Below, in pieces: positions 19,571 to 30,356 of a stretch of 64,000 nt of DNA. The notes beneath the pieces are model-generated. The model did not search any database, was not told where the DNA came from, and saw only the letters and a program-made list of their open reading frames with translations. The stretch's first letter is position 1, and every line of letters begins with the position of its first letter. The translations under genes were made by a program, and so were the position numbers. The DNA is from Leishmania mexicana MHOM/GT/2001/U1103. Its lineage: Eukaryota; Euglenozoa; Kinetoplastea; Trypanosomatida; Trypanosomatidae. The DNA lies in assembly GCF_000234665.1 (NCBI RefSeq), contig NC_018335.1, positions 992,001 through 1,056,000 of the forward strand. Direction: 5' to 3'.

Positions 19571-21821
19571 GCGCCCGTCATTAGAGTTTGGAAAGAGGGG
19601 GGGGAATAGCAACTAAACGACAGAGTGCAGAAGAGGAGCTGGAGGAGAGGACGAAGTATGCAGGCAACATCCACGGCTACGGCGAATGATAGTGCAGTCT
19701 GCGCATGGGCGTGTGGGTGCGGTTCTACAGGCCCCACGCCATCCCCCGTGCGCCGCCGGCGAACAACGCACGAAAAGGAGCTGGCAGAGGTGAGAGAGAC
19801 GGCAAAGCGAGAGAGCGGTACGCTGAGCAGAGGTGCCTCCACGACCCATGAAGGAGGCGTATGAACAACGGAAAAGGCAAGCACGAGGCAATGACAGACT
19901 CAGAGCGGAGAGAGGGAGAGACGGCAAGGGTGTCGAGGACACAGCTGCGTCGTCGATGCACTTGCGCAAGGAGACATAAGCAACGGCTGGCGGGTTGGTC
20001 GGTGGGTGAACACTTGCCGTGTAGAGCGCCAGCCAACGGTTGTGGCGCGAGAGAGGGTGAGATGATGTCAGAGACAGCTGCAAGCTCTAACACAAGCGCA
20101 GGCACCTACCCAACCATTGGAGAGGGCGGTAGCGAAACGAGAGAGAGAGCGAGAGAAGAGATCTCGATCGGTAGTGTGGAGGAGCACAGAGTGCATCTAA
20201 CACGCAGCGAGAGGAGAGAAGAAGCGCAGTGAGCCGACCGCAAGCAATGTCTATTTTTTTTCGCGTGTGTATGCGCGCGCAGGGAATGGGGAAGTGTTGC
20301 CCTACCCCCTCCCCAAAGAAAAATGACCACCACCACCACCACCTTCTAGGCGTTCGCAGCTGTGGTGTTCATGACGCCGTGTTCGCGTTGTCGTCCACAA
20401 CTCTGATGTCGAATTGAGGAGTTGCCCATACACGCTTTGATGGATGACGGGCAGTGAAGTGTCAGGGGTGTGTTCGTGGGTGTTCCGCGGGCACAGAATC
20501 ACGTGAGAGGGCAGACGACATGCGTAACCCCGCATACGCACGCACGCATAAGAGAAGCGACAAGAGGAGAAGGCGCAGTGTCCTGTCAGCAACATCGTCA
20601 CATCGGGAGCTCGGCCGTTGTGTGTTTCGAGCCGCAGACGGATCATCGTGACAGACAACGCCGATTCAAACCTCCCGCAAAGGATGCTGTGGCGCCAGCA
20701 GTCCATGTCAAGACCGCCCGCATTTCTCATCCGTTTTCCGACCCCCGCTTTCGCGTAGGTGAGCAAGGATTAGGCGGACGATAAAAGGCGGCAGAGGAGA
20801 GCGCGCGTTCCTCCTCTTCCTCTCGCGCTCTCCCCCGCCTTCAGCAGCATCGGCTGCCTACCTTGGCGCAGGTGCGGCTGCGACCGAGAGCGGTTGCCGC
20901 GCATACGGAACGCTTCGTGTTGGTACTTGCGCCGCATTTTCTTTTCCTTTGTTCTTCTGTAGCTTTACCTTTCTTGCTGGTGGTACAAGTTTCTAAAAAC
21001 TGAGACACACACACACACACAACATACGCGTACGCGTGCATACATGCACGGAAGAGGAGACTTCGAGGCGGCACAGCCTTTTCTGCGGTGTCGATCGGCC
21101 GCGGTTAAGACGCTATGCAGCACGTCATATGGCTGCTAAGCATCCACTTGTGCTTGGCTTTCTTCTCCTCTTGTGGCTGAGGTGCTTACGTGTGCAGGTG
21201 TGGGCGGTCCGTGCACATGTGGAGCGGGGACACCTCTGCCCGTCATGATGGTCATCGGTAGGCCTACGCCTACACGTGTGCCGTCCCACGCACGCGCGTA
21301 TGCATGCATGCTGCTATATGCTCAGGGGTACGTCGACAGATACAGAGACACAAACAAGCAAAAGAAGAAAAACAACAAGTGAAACCCCCATGAAGAGGAG
21401 GAATAGGCGGTGGCGCAACGGCGGAGAGGCGAAGAGCACTCACATGGAGACGGCACAAGACAACAAGGAGACACGGACGAATCCGCAACACTGTGGTGAC
21501 GGAAACCAGCACCGAGAAGACGAACCGAACATAAAATAAAACGGGGGTGTGGGAGTACTATGCGGGGGGAGGAGGGGGGAAGAAAAGAATGATGAATAAA
21601 TGAGGACAGTAAGGATGGCGGTGGGCGGTGTTCGTGGTGGTTGCCCTCGAGGAGCGCTCGGCACACAAACCCCTACGTACTCTTACCGATTCCCTCACGG
21701 TCGCTACGGCGCTGGTAGCTGTTGAGGCTCTCGAAGGCGGGTGGGCGGCAGAGAGACGGGACGAGGAAGATGTGCATCCTGTTTTTCTTCCGTCTTTTTT
21801 TTTGACTTTCGCAGTTGTGTA

Positions 21822-24818
21822 TTACTCTTGCGAGCCGTGTTCGATGCGCTCCAGCGTGGCACGGACGCGCTCAGCTGCGCGGCTGTTGCGATAGCATGCG
21901 CGGCCGCAAAGCATCTCGTGCTCTTTCACGTCGTGCACACGAACGTGTACGCCGCATTTGCGGCACGTCACGAGCATGGCTTTGACGCATTGATAGCACT
22001 TTTTCGCGAAGGCGTCGCGCTCCGTGTCGGAGGAGGTGGAGGAGGGGACTTCCTGGGCGGCCAGGTCCTGGATGCGCTCCTGCAGCGCTGCGGGAATGTC
22101 CTTTGCGTCGTCGATGGCGGTGTAGTACTCACACAACAGGGCCTCCGTCTTTGGACGGCACAGATCCACGTGCACGTGATAGGCAGAGGCGTTCTGCTGA
22201 TCCGCGCACAGATAGCAGGGCAGCGTTTGGCGCGTCTGCTGCAGAATGCCCTGCAGCATGGCCGCCACCACTTCGTTCGTGGAAGTAGAAGTGGCCTTGG
22301 CATGGGAGTCTTGAGGATCCTCCACGCATGCCTGGCGCGCTTTCTGGAGGCTCCCCAGCGCTGACCGCACCTGCTGCACGCGCGCCTCCTCCTTTTCGCA
22401 CTTCATCGCGGTGCCCTGCACATCAAGGCGCGACTCCGCGTCGGCGTGGTCGTCTGGACGTACCGGGGAGGCGGTGAGGTCGTGCTCCCGCCGGCGAGAC
22501 TTGGACGGGGAGCCCTCGCCGGACCGGTGAGGGCCACGCATCGTGGTCTCTGGCGACTGCGGCACCGGCCTTGGCTCTACTGGTGAGGCGCGAACGCGAT
22601 CAGTGGCCTTGGGAGCGTTCGTGCGCGGCTCAGATTCGGCCTCCGTCTCGAACTGCAGCTTTTTGTGGATCGCAGGCTTCGCAGCCACCACGGCCTCGCC
22701 CTTCGCCGTAGTCCCACACACTGATGCGGCCACTGTCTTCGTCCTCGACCGCTGCCCCAGCTCCGCAGCGGCACCGGTGGACTCCTCAGATCGGCTGTTG
22801 CGCACCGCCACACGAGCACAGTGTTTGGAGAAAGAGTCCTGCTGACGGATGGACACACGCCCTGAGTTGAGGGCACGGTGACGCTCCTCCGACGAGGCTG
22901 TGACCGATGGGCCACTACTGAGTTGCGAGAGAGTGCTGGAACGGCGCTCCAGTGGGCTGCGCAGACTGCAGGCCCGCGGCGCGGCACGCCGCTGCGGTTG
23001 GTGTTGCGAGGCGCGATGCGGTGAGTCACAAGCCCGATTCACCGTGGAGGCATTCGTCGGCATTCGCTGTATGGGGCGGGAAAGGGCGCTCTTGTGGGCG
23101 GTGGCCTGGCGGGCGCTGTAAATGGAGCCGTACGTCTGCACAGGGGCGGAGGCGACAGCAGCGGGAACCTCCCCACAGCGCTCCCGGTCCGCGGCAGTCA
23201 TATGGGTGGTGAAACGGGGCTTCGCCTCCGCGCTTGTGGAGGGGCGACCGCGGGGGGTCCCGCAGCTGCTGGCGGTGCTCGCGGTAGCGGCGCCTGAGCG
23301 CGAACGGTGCTGATGGTGCCGGTTCGGACTTCTACGCATCTCCTCCTCGTCTTCGTGATGGTATTTGCGCTTCGCGGCGATGCTGGCCGTCATCTCGTAC
23401 ATGGCACTCGAGGGGCGAAGCCAGAAGGCCTTGTTGCTGCTGGCGAGCAGAACCACCTCCTGCTCCTGCTTGGATGTCCCCTTGGCATCAGGCGCTCCAA
23501 GGCCCTCGACCCCGTCTTCCTCGGCGTCCGCCTGCCGCGACAGGTCGCCCTTCTCGTCATCATGGAAGAGTTGGGTCGCCACACCGTGCGAAGTTGGAGA
23601 AGTTGAGGCGAGGCCCGCGGCTGCGGTCGCCCCTGCCTCCTCGGCGGCCGTCTCACTCGTATCCTGCTGCGGAGACACGCTTGGCGTTGCGGCCATCGCC
23701 GGCGTTGCCTTAACCGCATCTCTCTTTCGGCAACTGGTCGACCGAGGGCTCAGTGGAGCAGCTGCAGTCGAAGTGGATGCAAGACGCGTCTTTACGCTAC
23801 TGTCTCTGTGGGGGTGTGAGCGTGGCTGAAGCTTCGATGACGAGGTGGACGGCGACACGTCTGCCTGGGCAAAGGAACCGGACAAGGTGCGATGCAGAGA
23901 CGTACAATGGTGTGCCGTCACTGGCTCAAATCCAGGCCGCAGCGTGTCGCACCGCCGCTGGCTCGACTTGCAATACGGCTGCGTCAGCTCCGGTGCCACG
24001 TAGGACACGCCACCGTTCCCATCGTCGCCGGCGGCTGGCGGCTGCGATGGCGGACCATGCGTCTTGGGCGAATTCAGCTGCAGCACCGCTGGCGGCGGCG
24101 AGTCGCCAGCGAGACCGCCCTCGACATTGCCTGTCGGCGGTTCTGCAGGACGGGCGATAGCCCGGTTCACGGGCACCGGGGACGACGAGGACCTCGTCCG
24201 CTGCGGCATCCGCTGAGAGCTCGAGGAAGAAACACGCTCACCAGCGCTTCGGTGCGACTTCGACACGGGTAGCGCTGGCTTCTCCTCTGTCTCCGACTCG
24301 TCGCTGACGACGGTCTCGTCGATGGCAGAGGAGCCGGAGGGTGAAGCAAACGCTTCCGACAGCTCATCACCGCGCCGCTTGGAGAACTTGCTCACCTCCT
24401 TGTCGTCCACAGAGTTCGGCGATGGCTGCTTGTTTTCCACCCGCCCATTTCCTCGAAAAAGCATCTTGTACCGCTCCAGCGCACTGCTGCGCGCCTTCTG
24501 GTCCTCCATTCGCTTAGAGTAGTCGACCGGCACGCGGCGGATGGTCATGGACGGCGACTCCTGCGCCGTCGTTGCGGTGGCTGTCTTGGCGGACTGCAGC
24601 GGCTTCTTCGGCGTGTTCTCGCTGTAGGCAGAGTCGGCAGCCTCTTCATCGAGGCTGCCGTCCGCAGCCGCAACAGCGGATGGGTGCATGTGGGTTCGCT
24701 TGCTGCAGCTCACGACAACCGACTCGGAGTGTTCCGTGCCGGCGTGCACGTGCGAATGCGGCGCCGTGTTTGTGCAGAAGGAGCCGCTCTCACTGCTGCT
24801 AACTGTGTAGTGGCTCAT
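21822..24818 (-). CDS. 998-aa protein with twin C-terminal C2HC zinc fingers
   Basis: The ATG at 24818 gives 998 residues beginning MSHYTVSSSESGSFC. About 860 residues are disordered, rich in Ser, Arg, Pro and Ala, with many potential phosphorylation sites. The C-terminal 131 residues are ordered and hold two fingers with identical spacing, C-x2-C-x11-H-x3-C: C868/C871/H883/C887 and C952/C955/H967/C971. They are separated by a helical spacer (PAALQERIQDLAAQE) and followed by an Arg/Glu helix (AAERVRATLERIEH). The spacing matches the zf-C2HC_2 type of finger, found in various eukaryotic proteins that bind nucleic acid or protein. A short basic helix near residue 115 (SKRMEDQKARSSALERYK) is the other ordered element. 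The function is unknown. The downstream spacer may carry a SIDER-like element. Confidence 0.8.
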   Translation of the reverse strand: MSHYTVSSSESGSFCTNTAPHSHVHAGTEHSESVVVSCSKRTHMHPSAVAAADGSLDEEAADSAYSENTPKKPLQSAKTATATTAQESPSMTIRRVPVDYSKRMEDQKARSSALERYKMLFRGNGRVENKQPSPNSVDDKEVSKFSKRRGDELSEAFASPSGSSAIDETVVSDESETEEKPALPVSKSHRSAGERVSSSSSQRMPQRTRSSSSPVPVNRAIARPAEPPTGNVEGGLAGDSPPPAVLQLNSPKTHGPPSQPPAAGDDGNGGVSYVAPELTQPYCKSSQRRCDTLRPGFEPVTAHHCTSLHRTLSGSFAQADVSPSTSSSKLQPRSHPHRDSSVKTRLASTSTAAAPLSPRSTSCRKRDAVKATPAMAATPSVSPQQDTSETAAEEAGATAAAGLASTSPTSHGVATQLFHDDEKGDLSRQADAEEDGVEGLGAPDAKGTSKQEQEVVLLASSNKAFWLRPSSAMYEMTASIAAKRKYHHEDEEEMRRSPNRHHQHRSRSGAATASTASSCGTPRGRPSTSAEAKPRFTTHMTAADRERCGEVPAAVASAPVQTYGSIYSARQATAHKSALSRPIQRMPTNASTVNRACDSPHRASQHQPQRRAAPRACSLRSPLERRSSTLSQLSSGPSVTASSEERHRALNSGRVSIRQQDSFSKHCARVAVRNSRSEESTGAAAELGQRSRTKTVAASVCGTTAKGEAVVAAKPAIHKKLQFETEAESEPRTNAPKATDRVRASPVEPRPVPQSPETTMRGPHRSGEGSPSKSRRREHDLTASPVRPDDHADAESRLDVQGTAMKCEKEEARVQQVRSALGSLQKARQACVEDPQDSHAKATSTSTNEVVAAMLQGILQQTRQTLPCYLCADQQNASAYHVHVDLCRPKTEALLCEYYTAIDDAKDIPAALQERIQDLAAQEVPSSTSSDTERDAFAKKCYQCVKAMLVTCRKCGVHVRVHDVKEHEMLCGRACYRNSRAAERVRATLERIEHGSQE

Positions 24819-26645
24819 ATTCGGCTCCTGGGTGCGTGTCTGATGCAAGGAACTTGTGAGGAGACGGACGTCGCTCGTTGTGCAGCAACCTCCCCCCGCA
24901 CTAACGCACCTGTGATTGAGCAGCGGGGAACGAGAAGGAAAGGTAACCGAAGTCGAACGGAGGAGATGTACAAGGTATGTGTGTGGGCGAACGGGGGCCG
25001 GGTGGCAAGCGTCCTGTGGTCTTACGAAAGAGAGAGGAAAGGCGACAAGTGAAGATGCAACGACAAAGATGTGAGGGAAGGGTCTGCGGAGAGAGCAAGA
25101 ACCAAACCCGTGTCCACCCGCCGAGGAGACAACCTCCAAAAAAAAAAAGCACAGACCAAACTATATGTTAAAAGAAACGACTCAGGGTGCTTAGAAGATA
25201 GGAGGTGTGACGGCTGCTGAGGTGAGAAAGGTATGTGGCACACAGCATGGCAAGCGCAGTCGAGAGCAGAGTCACCACCACTAAAGCACGCACACACACA
25301 TATATATATATATGGGTAGCAAAGCAGAAGGAGGCCGTGCACCGTCAGTGCTGTCCAGTGACGAAGCGTTCGCTGGCGCTGACTTGTGCGTCTACGGGAG
25401 GAGGGTCGAGTACAGAAAAGAACGCCCAACGAGCAAGTAAAATAATAAGAAACGATGAAGCGCGCACGCGCACTTTCTCTAGAAGGAAACGCAACAAGAA
25501 AAAAGAATTATGATGATGATCGGCGCGTCGAGAGCGACGCGTGGATGGAGCCGGGGGTTGGTGAGGGTGCGGGAGGGGGGGATGAGGCTTGCGTATCTCT
25601 GGATAGCGATGTGCCACGATGGGTGAAAGGACGTGTAGAGGCTAGATGTGTGCGTCAGTGTGACATGCACCCACAAGAGGCAGCAGAGAGAGACACACAC
25701 ACACAGGGAGAGAGGAAAGGCAGGTTGCGTCGGGGTGAGTGCGCCAGGGCCCCCGAGAAAGATCTGCTGTGTTGGTGTTGGGTTTCTGGGGGAAGGGAGG
25801 AAGCGAGGATGTGGGTGTGCGTTGGTCTATCAACTCGAAGAGGGAAGCATTGTTCGCCAACGAGTCCGCCATATGTAGAAACACCGAAAACAGAAAAGGG
25901 CGGTGTTATGTAGCGCGAGTCGAGCACGGCGAGCGAGCGCACACCGACAACCATCCAGGTGATGGCGTACAAAGAGAGAGACGGGTCAAGAAGAGAGAGG
26001 GATTAACAACGAGCCTGTGGCACCAGCAAGGCAGTTGCAGGCGTCACTCAGAGACGGGGGCAAGTCGAGCGAAGCCACCCATGGCACCTGCTCAGCAGCA
26101 CGCAGCACTCCAGCTGGAGTGCTGCTGAACAGCTATTTGTCGCGTGCGTGTGATCCGCCTTCCATCATTGGCCACTGCCCGCTGCTGCCTAGCCGGAGAA
26201 TGCGTGAGACGTCCATGGAGAGGTACGCCAAGACACGCTCCGACGTAGCCACCGCAGCAAGGAGAACCAGAGAGCGCGTATCTCCCGATCATAGGCACAC
26301 CCGCACTTCCACGCCCAGACACTGACGCTGCACTGCGGTGTTGCTGCTGCCCCACCCACACGCGCCATGTAGCTCCCCTTCATCACTATGGTGGCATCAT
26401 GCTTGATAGCGCGATACGGCTTGAACTGTACAGAGGTCGACAGGACTACTGCAGCGAAAGAAGAAAAAAAACAAGAGAAATGGGGACGTACAAGAAGAGC
26501 GCACCGCACAACGGGAAGAACAGACTCGTCCAGGCCCACACACGCACACGGGCAAGCACGCAAGTGCCCCCTCCCCTCTCCCATCTGCCGACCGGTCCTC
26601 ATGCGTGCCTTCGTTTGTTGTTTTCCTACTGTGCGACAGCGCACG
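24819..26645. other. Spacer with CA/TA repeat, no gene seen
   Basis: This spacer holds the 3' UTR of the NDUFB9-like gene and the 5' region of the 998-aa gene. It contains an A-run at about 25138-25149, a combined (CA)n(TA)n tract and several purine-rich blocks. The frames present are short and low-complexity. Confidence 0.5.
25289..25313. repeat. Compound (CA)n(TA)n microsatellite
   Basis: A CA run passes directly into an alternating TA run. The TA part is self-complementary and could form a small cruciform. Confidence 0.9.
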
Positions 26646-27557
26646 CTAGTAGGCAGGGTAGTTGGCCTTGTCCACGACAGACAAATTGTTCCGGTAGAAG
26701 CCGTCCAGCGTCGAAGAAAAGCCCAAGATCCTATCCCAGTCTCCCCGGAGCACGCTGTTACGGGAACGCGAGTTGCGCTCCTCGGCGTAGAGGGCGCCGG
26801 CAAGGTTCTCGTCGAACTGCAGCGTCCACTCCTCGAAGTGCTTGTCATCTCGCATCCCTGGCCCGCCTAGCAGCTGGTAGAAGCACCACACAAACAAACT
26901 CATGAACATGGCCCACACAACCCCACGCAGGTGCGGCGCTACGTCCATGTCGCCGAAGCGCTCGGACGCCTCGCCAGGGCCGGCGTACAAGGGGTGATGC
27001 GCCGTCCATCGCTGCAGCTTCGCGTCGTCGTACCACATGACCTCCGGGTGCGTCCAGTGGTCGTACACAAGAGAGTTGTCCGGGTGGAACATCGGGTTCG
27101 CTAGCGTGTACGTGCTCCACGGCGAGGAGTTGTTGCGACGCATGTAGTGAAAGTTCGCGTTGTCGCGCAGGTACTTCTGCGTCTGGCGCACCATCATGTC
27201 GCACGTGGCCGGATCGGTCACGTAGCGATACTTCTCAAACCGCCGCCGGACCACCTTGTAGGCGAGGTTAAGCTTGTGAGCATTCAGCTGGATCATCCAC
27301 ATCTGGATCTCCTTCAATGACCAGCGGTACAGGCGGCAAACGCGCTGCTTGTGCGTCAGTCGCGGGTCGTCGATGATGGGGTCGAGGTGTCGGACGCTGC
27401 CCATGAAGTCGTAAATATATGCGTCAGACTTCTGCTCGTACTTTGGGTTGTCGAGAATACGCCACCCCTCGTAGTTCTGCAGCAGTGGCTCGTGGAGGTG
27501 CCACTCGTGGTACTCCACCATGCCGCCACTGAGCAGCAGCGAGCTACGGCGCATCAT
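26646..27557 (-). CDS. NADH dehydrogenase (complex I) NDUFB9-like LYR protein
   Basis: Two tandem ATGs at 27557 give 303 residues. Residues 67-82 read LTHKQRVCRLYRWSLK, with the LYR motif at 76-78. The following helices (ARRF-like VVRRRFEKYRYVTDP, then a QKYLRDNANFHYMRR segment and a Pro/Tyr-rich stretch) follow the order seen in NDUFB9, the B22 subunit of mitochondrial complex I (LYRM3). NDUFB9 binds the mitochondrial acyl carrier protein through its LYR fold and helps build the membrane arm. This protein is longer than the roughly 180-residue animal subunit. It has a 60-residue N-terminal extension and a C-terminal extension containing one membrane span at about 212-231 (VVWAMFMSLFVWCFYQLL). 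Extra length of this sort is common in trypanosomatid respiratory subunits. The LYR call is strong and NDUFB9 is the best match. Confidence 0.78.
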   Translation of the reverse strand: MMRRSSLLLSGGMVEYHEWHLHEPLLQNYEGWRILDNPKYEQKSDAYIYDFMGSVRHLDPIIDDPRLTHKQRVCRLYRWSLKEIQMWMIQLNAHKLNLAYKVVRRRFEKYRYVTDPATCDMMVRQTQKYLRDNANFHYMRRNNSSPWSTYTLANPMFHPDNSLVYDHWTHPEVMWYDDAKLQRWTAHHPLYAGPGEASERFGDMDVAPHLRGVVWAMFMSLFVWCFYQLLGGPGMRDDKHFEEWTLQFDENLAGALYAEERNSRSRNSVLRGDWDRILGFSSTLDGFYRNNLSVVDKANYPAY

Positions 27558-29414
27558 GCTTCCCTTGTTGTTCTTCGCGGCTGTGTCGGTGTGTCTAAGC
27601 TTGTCGAATCGAAGCCTCTAGCGGAGGCGTATCCTAGATCTGGTGGCGCTGCTTGTTGGCGTCCCATACACGGATCAGAGACGCACAAAGTATCGCGTGC
27701 CGCACACTACTGGAAAACTACACAACAACAACAAAAAAAAAAAAACAAAGGGAGAGGAGATAAAAATAAACACGGATGCAGTGCGGCTGAGAGCAGGAGA
27801 GGAGGCGCGCCCAGCGGTGCGCTTGGACCGCCGGCACAAGACAAAAAGACCGACAGAAACAAACAAAAGTAAAATGAAGAGCGGCAACGGCGGCAACGGC
27901 GCGTTTTTTTTTCCCCGTCGCTTTTTCTTGCTACTAGGAAGCGAGGGCGGAAAATCCGGGAAGGGAGAGGGAGGGAAAGAGAGAGAGAGGGCGTGGGTGG
28001 GTGGGAGGCAAAAGAACGGAAGAGGCCACGACGGATGTTGGTAAGGTGCCACGTGTGTGAAGAAGCGTGCAGACCTGCGTCGTCCTTCCCTCTGCGCGCG
28101 CGGTCGCTCGCTCTCTCTCTCTCGCTCGCACGTTACTGCCCTCAACTACGACGACACTACTACAAAAAAAAGGAGGCCGGCGTGCGCTTGTGGAAAGAGA
28201 GGCCTCGTCTACTCAGTTTGGCGCAAGTGCCTACGTAGCCCTATGTGTGCGTCCGTACCAGGTGCACCGCCATGCACACAATGTCTCTGGCCCTTGGTAC
28301 TACTACGAACTTGCGTGCCTAGTCAAGCGCAGCTACTGCGATGCGTTCTTGTACTGCAGGCCCCGGCCAGCCCCCTTGCAAGAGTAAGCGTTCAATGTTC
28401 CCACACGAGTACGACAGCACAACCACAGCGCACCCAAGAGCGGAAAGCCTGTGAGGGTGGTCACGGAGAGCTGGGATGACGTTAGGGAAGAGCACGAGGA
28501 GAAAAGGCGGATGACCAATGCCTCCCTTTTGGAGTCCTGAGGTGCGGGTACGCGAATGTAGGCGCACACGCACGAGCACCCCAAGTAGAGTGTGTCTATG
28601 TACGCTGGCGAGTGTGTGAAAGAAAGTAAAAAGGGCGAGACAGGGGTGGGAAGGTAAGCAGCTCCAGTGGAGGACGTGTGCGTACGTGTTGGAGGGGAAG
28701 AGGCGGGAGGGGTGTACGGCGAAGAAGCATCCTTTCCATCCCCTACTTGACAGCACACGCGCTCCCGCCTTGACTGCGACGGCACGCATGCCTTTGGTTC
28801 CTTGTGGCGTGTGTCGCCGTGACCAGCTGTCGACTGAAACAGCTGACATACGACTCCGTGTGCGACTTCGCCTCTTCTCTTCTTCCATGGGCTTCTTGAG
28901 ATTCGTGGCGGCCGCGATGACACACTCAGCGATAAGGAGGAGCGAAGAAACGCACACGAACAAAAGAGAGAGAGAAAGACGCCGGCAGAGACACCAACAT
29001 GCAGAGGGGCAGCTGCGGAGCGGCACAGAGAAACGCGGTCGGGTGACGCCGGGCACCGCACGCACGGCGGCGCACAGAAGCGCATATGCACTGTGCATCC
29101 ACGAGAGCACAACAGAAAAGGAAGCGTAAACAAAAAAAGGTAAAGCATCCAACTTGAGTGCCTGCAGCACCAAGCACGGAGAGACGCACCCGCAGTTGGG
29201 GCAACGAAACCCGCGGCATCATCGAAGGCCGCACACGGAAACGCACACACAATGCACGCGCCAAGATGAAGGGGACGGTGGAAAGGCGAGAATAAAATGC
29301 GTCGTTGGGGAGGGACGGATCGAAAAGGGGATGGAGGGGAGTTGCTGGCAAGAAAGTGCACGCTCGTCCCCGCCGCCAGCCAGCCCCCTCTCCTCTCCGC
29401 ACCCATGGGGTTGC
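27558..29414. other. Spacer, no gene seen
   Basis: This spacer holds the 3' UTR of the SOD-family gene and the 5' leader of the NDUFB9-like gene. Purine-rich blocks at 27955-28010 (pyrimidine-rich on the coding strand) are likely processing signals. Two long overlapping minus-strand frames near 28320-29400 have UTR-like Ser/Cys/Leu composition and were rejected. Confidence 0.5.
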
Positions 29415-30356
29415 CTACCAGAACTTCATCTCGTGATACTCCTGGTCAGTGGCGCGCTTCCAGTGGCGCTCAGCCCATTGCCAGTCCACTACACCAAAGT
29501 ACTTGGAAAGGTATTCTGGGCGCTTGTTCTCGTAGTCGATGTAATACGCATGCTCCCACACGTCGACGCACAGTAGCGGTGTGTACTCGTAGTTTGTCAG
29601 CGGGCAGCCGGCGTTGCCGTAGGAGACGATGTCGAAGGCGCCGGCCTTCTTGTCGTACACCCAGTAGACCCAGCCGCTGCCGAAGAGGTTCTGCGCCGCA
29701 GTGATAAACTGCTTCTCGAACTTCTCAACGGAGCCGTACTGAGCAGACACCGCAGCGGACAAGTCTGGCGGGATGTTGCTGCCGTACGGCTGGATGCACT
29801 TCCAGAAGAAGGAGTGATTGTAGTGCTGAGCAGCGTTGCTGTAGACGCCCTTCAGTTGAGAGTCGCCGGCGCTTTTCACAATCAATTCGTCGAGTGGCAT
29901 CCCGTACAGCGGCGTGCCCTCGATGAGTTGGTTCAGCTTCTCTACGTAGGCGCGGTGGTGGCGGCCGTAGTGCACGCGAATCTGGTATGACGACATGAGC
30001 GGCATGCAGCCCTTGTACCACGGAAACTCCAGCGTGGGTAGGTAGAAGAAGCCCTGTGACTGGATGTAGTTCTCAGAGCGACGAATGTACTCGTCCACGC
30101 GCCAGTACGTCTTGCGGTACTTGTCTACGTAGTAGTCCGGCACACGACCGGAACGGTTGCGGAACTCGTTGTATTGGTCCATAAAGTTGAAGCGGCCCAT
30201 CTGAATGTCCGCCTTTGGGGTGTGCATCACCAGTCCCGTACGGCCCGCCGCGATGTGTGCAGCAACAAGGCACGAGGAGGACGCTGCAGGGGCGCCGACG
30301 ACGGAGCCGAGCACGCCGGCTGTGCACACCGAAGGGGTGTACGCACGACGAAGCAT
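29415..30356 (-). CDS. Mitochondrial Fe/Mn superoxide dismutase-family protein (mS42-type or FeSOD)
   Basis: The first true ATG, at 30356, gives 313 residues. The N-terminus (MLRRAYTPSVCTAGVLGS) looks like a mitochondrial presequence. After an extension of about 105 residues an SOD fold begins at FYLPTLEFPWYKG. All four metal ligands of iron SOD are present: H129 (VHYGRHH), H181 (QHYNHSFFW), D265 and H269 (DVWEHAYYIDY). The active-site Tyr137 and Gln177 are also present. Ordinary trypanosomatid FeSODs are about 200-230 residues. The long extension resembles the SOD-like subunits mS42/mS43 of the mitochondrial ribosome, but the intact metal site would also suit a genuine mitochondrial FeSOD. 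The family is certain; which role it plays is open. Confidence 0.85.
   Translation of the reverse strand: MLRRAYTPSVCTAGVLGSVVGAPAASSSCLVAAHIAAGRTGLVMHTPKADIQMGRFNFMDQYNEFRNRSGRVPDYYVDKYRKTYWRVDEYIRRSENYIQSQGFFYLPTLEFPWYKGCMPLMSSYQIRVHYGRHHRAYVEKLNQLIEGTPLYGMPLDELIVKSAGDSQLKGVYSNAAQHYNHSFFWKCIQPYGSNIPPDLSAAVSAQYGSVEKFEKQFITAAQNLFGSGWVYWVYDKKAGAFDIVSYGNAGCPLTNYEYTPLLCVDVWEHAYYIDYENKRPEYLSKYFGVVDWQWAERHWKRATDQEYHEMKFW

Larger units (their letters stand above)
18775..21821. other. 3-kb spacer, mainly 3' UTR of the zinc-finger gene
   Basis: No protein-coding gene is visible in this long spacer. It contains a microsatellite-free block at about 19000-19570 that may be a retroposon remnant (listed separately), purine-rich blocks at 19870-20220, a (CCA)n run at about 20325-20343 and a (CA)n run at about 21005-21021. 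Long 3' UTRs carrying regulatory elements are normal in Leishmania. Confidence 0.5.

Noticed and set aside
20325..20343. A (CCA)n tract as a possible CRISPR or tandem-gene repeat
   Set aside because: It is a simple trinucleotide microsatellite with no spacers, in a eukaryotic UTR.
21741..22364. A 207-residue plus-strand frame antisense to the zinc-finger protein
   Set aside because: It overlaps the well-supported C-terminal fingers on the other strand and has antisense-type composition.
28319..29406. Two overlapping minus-strand frames of 284 and 357 residues
   Set aside because: They occupy the same bases in different frames, both with UTR-like Ser/Cys/Leu/Arg composition, and neither shows conserved-looking domains.
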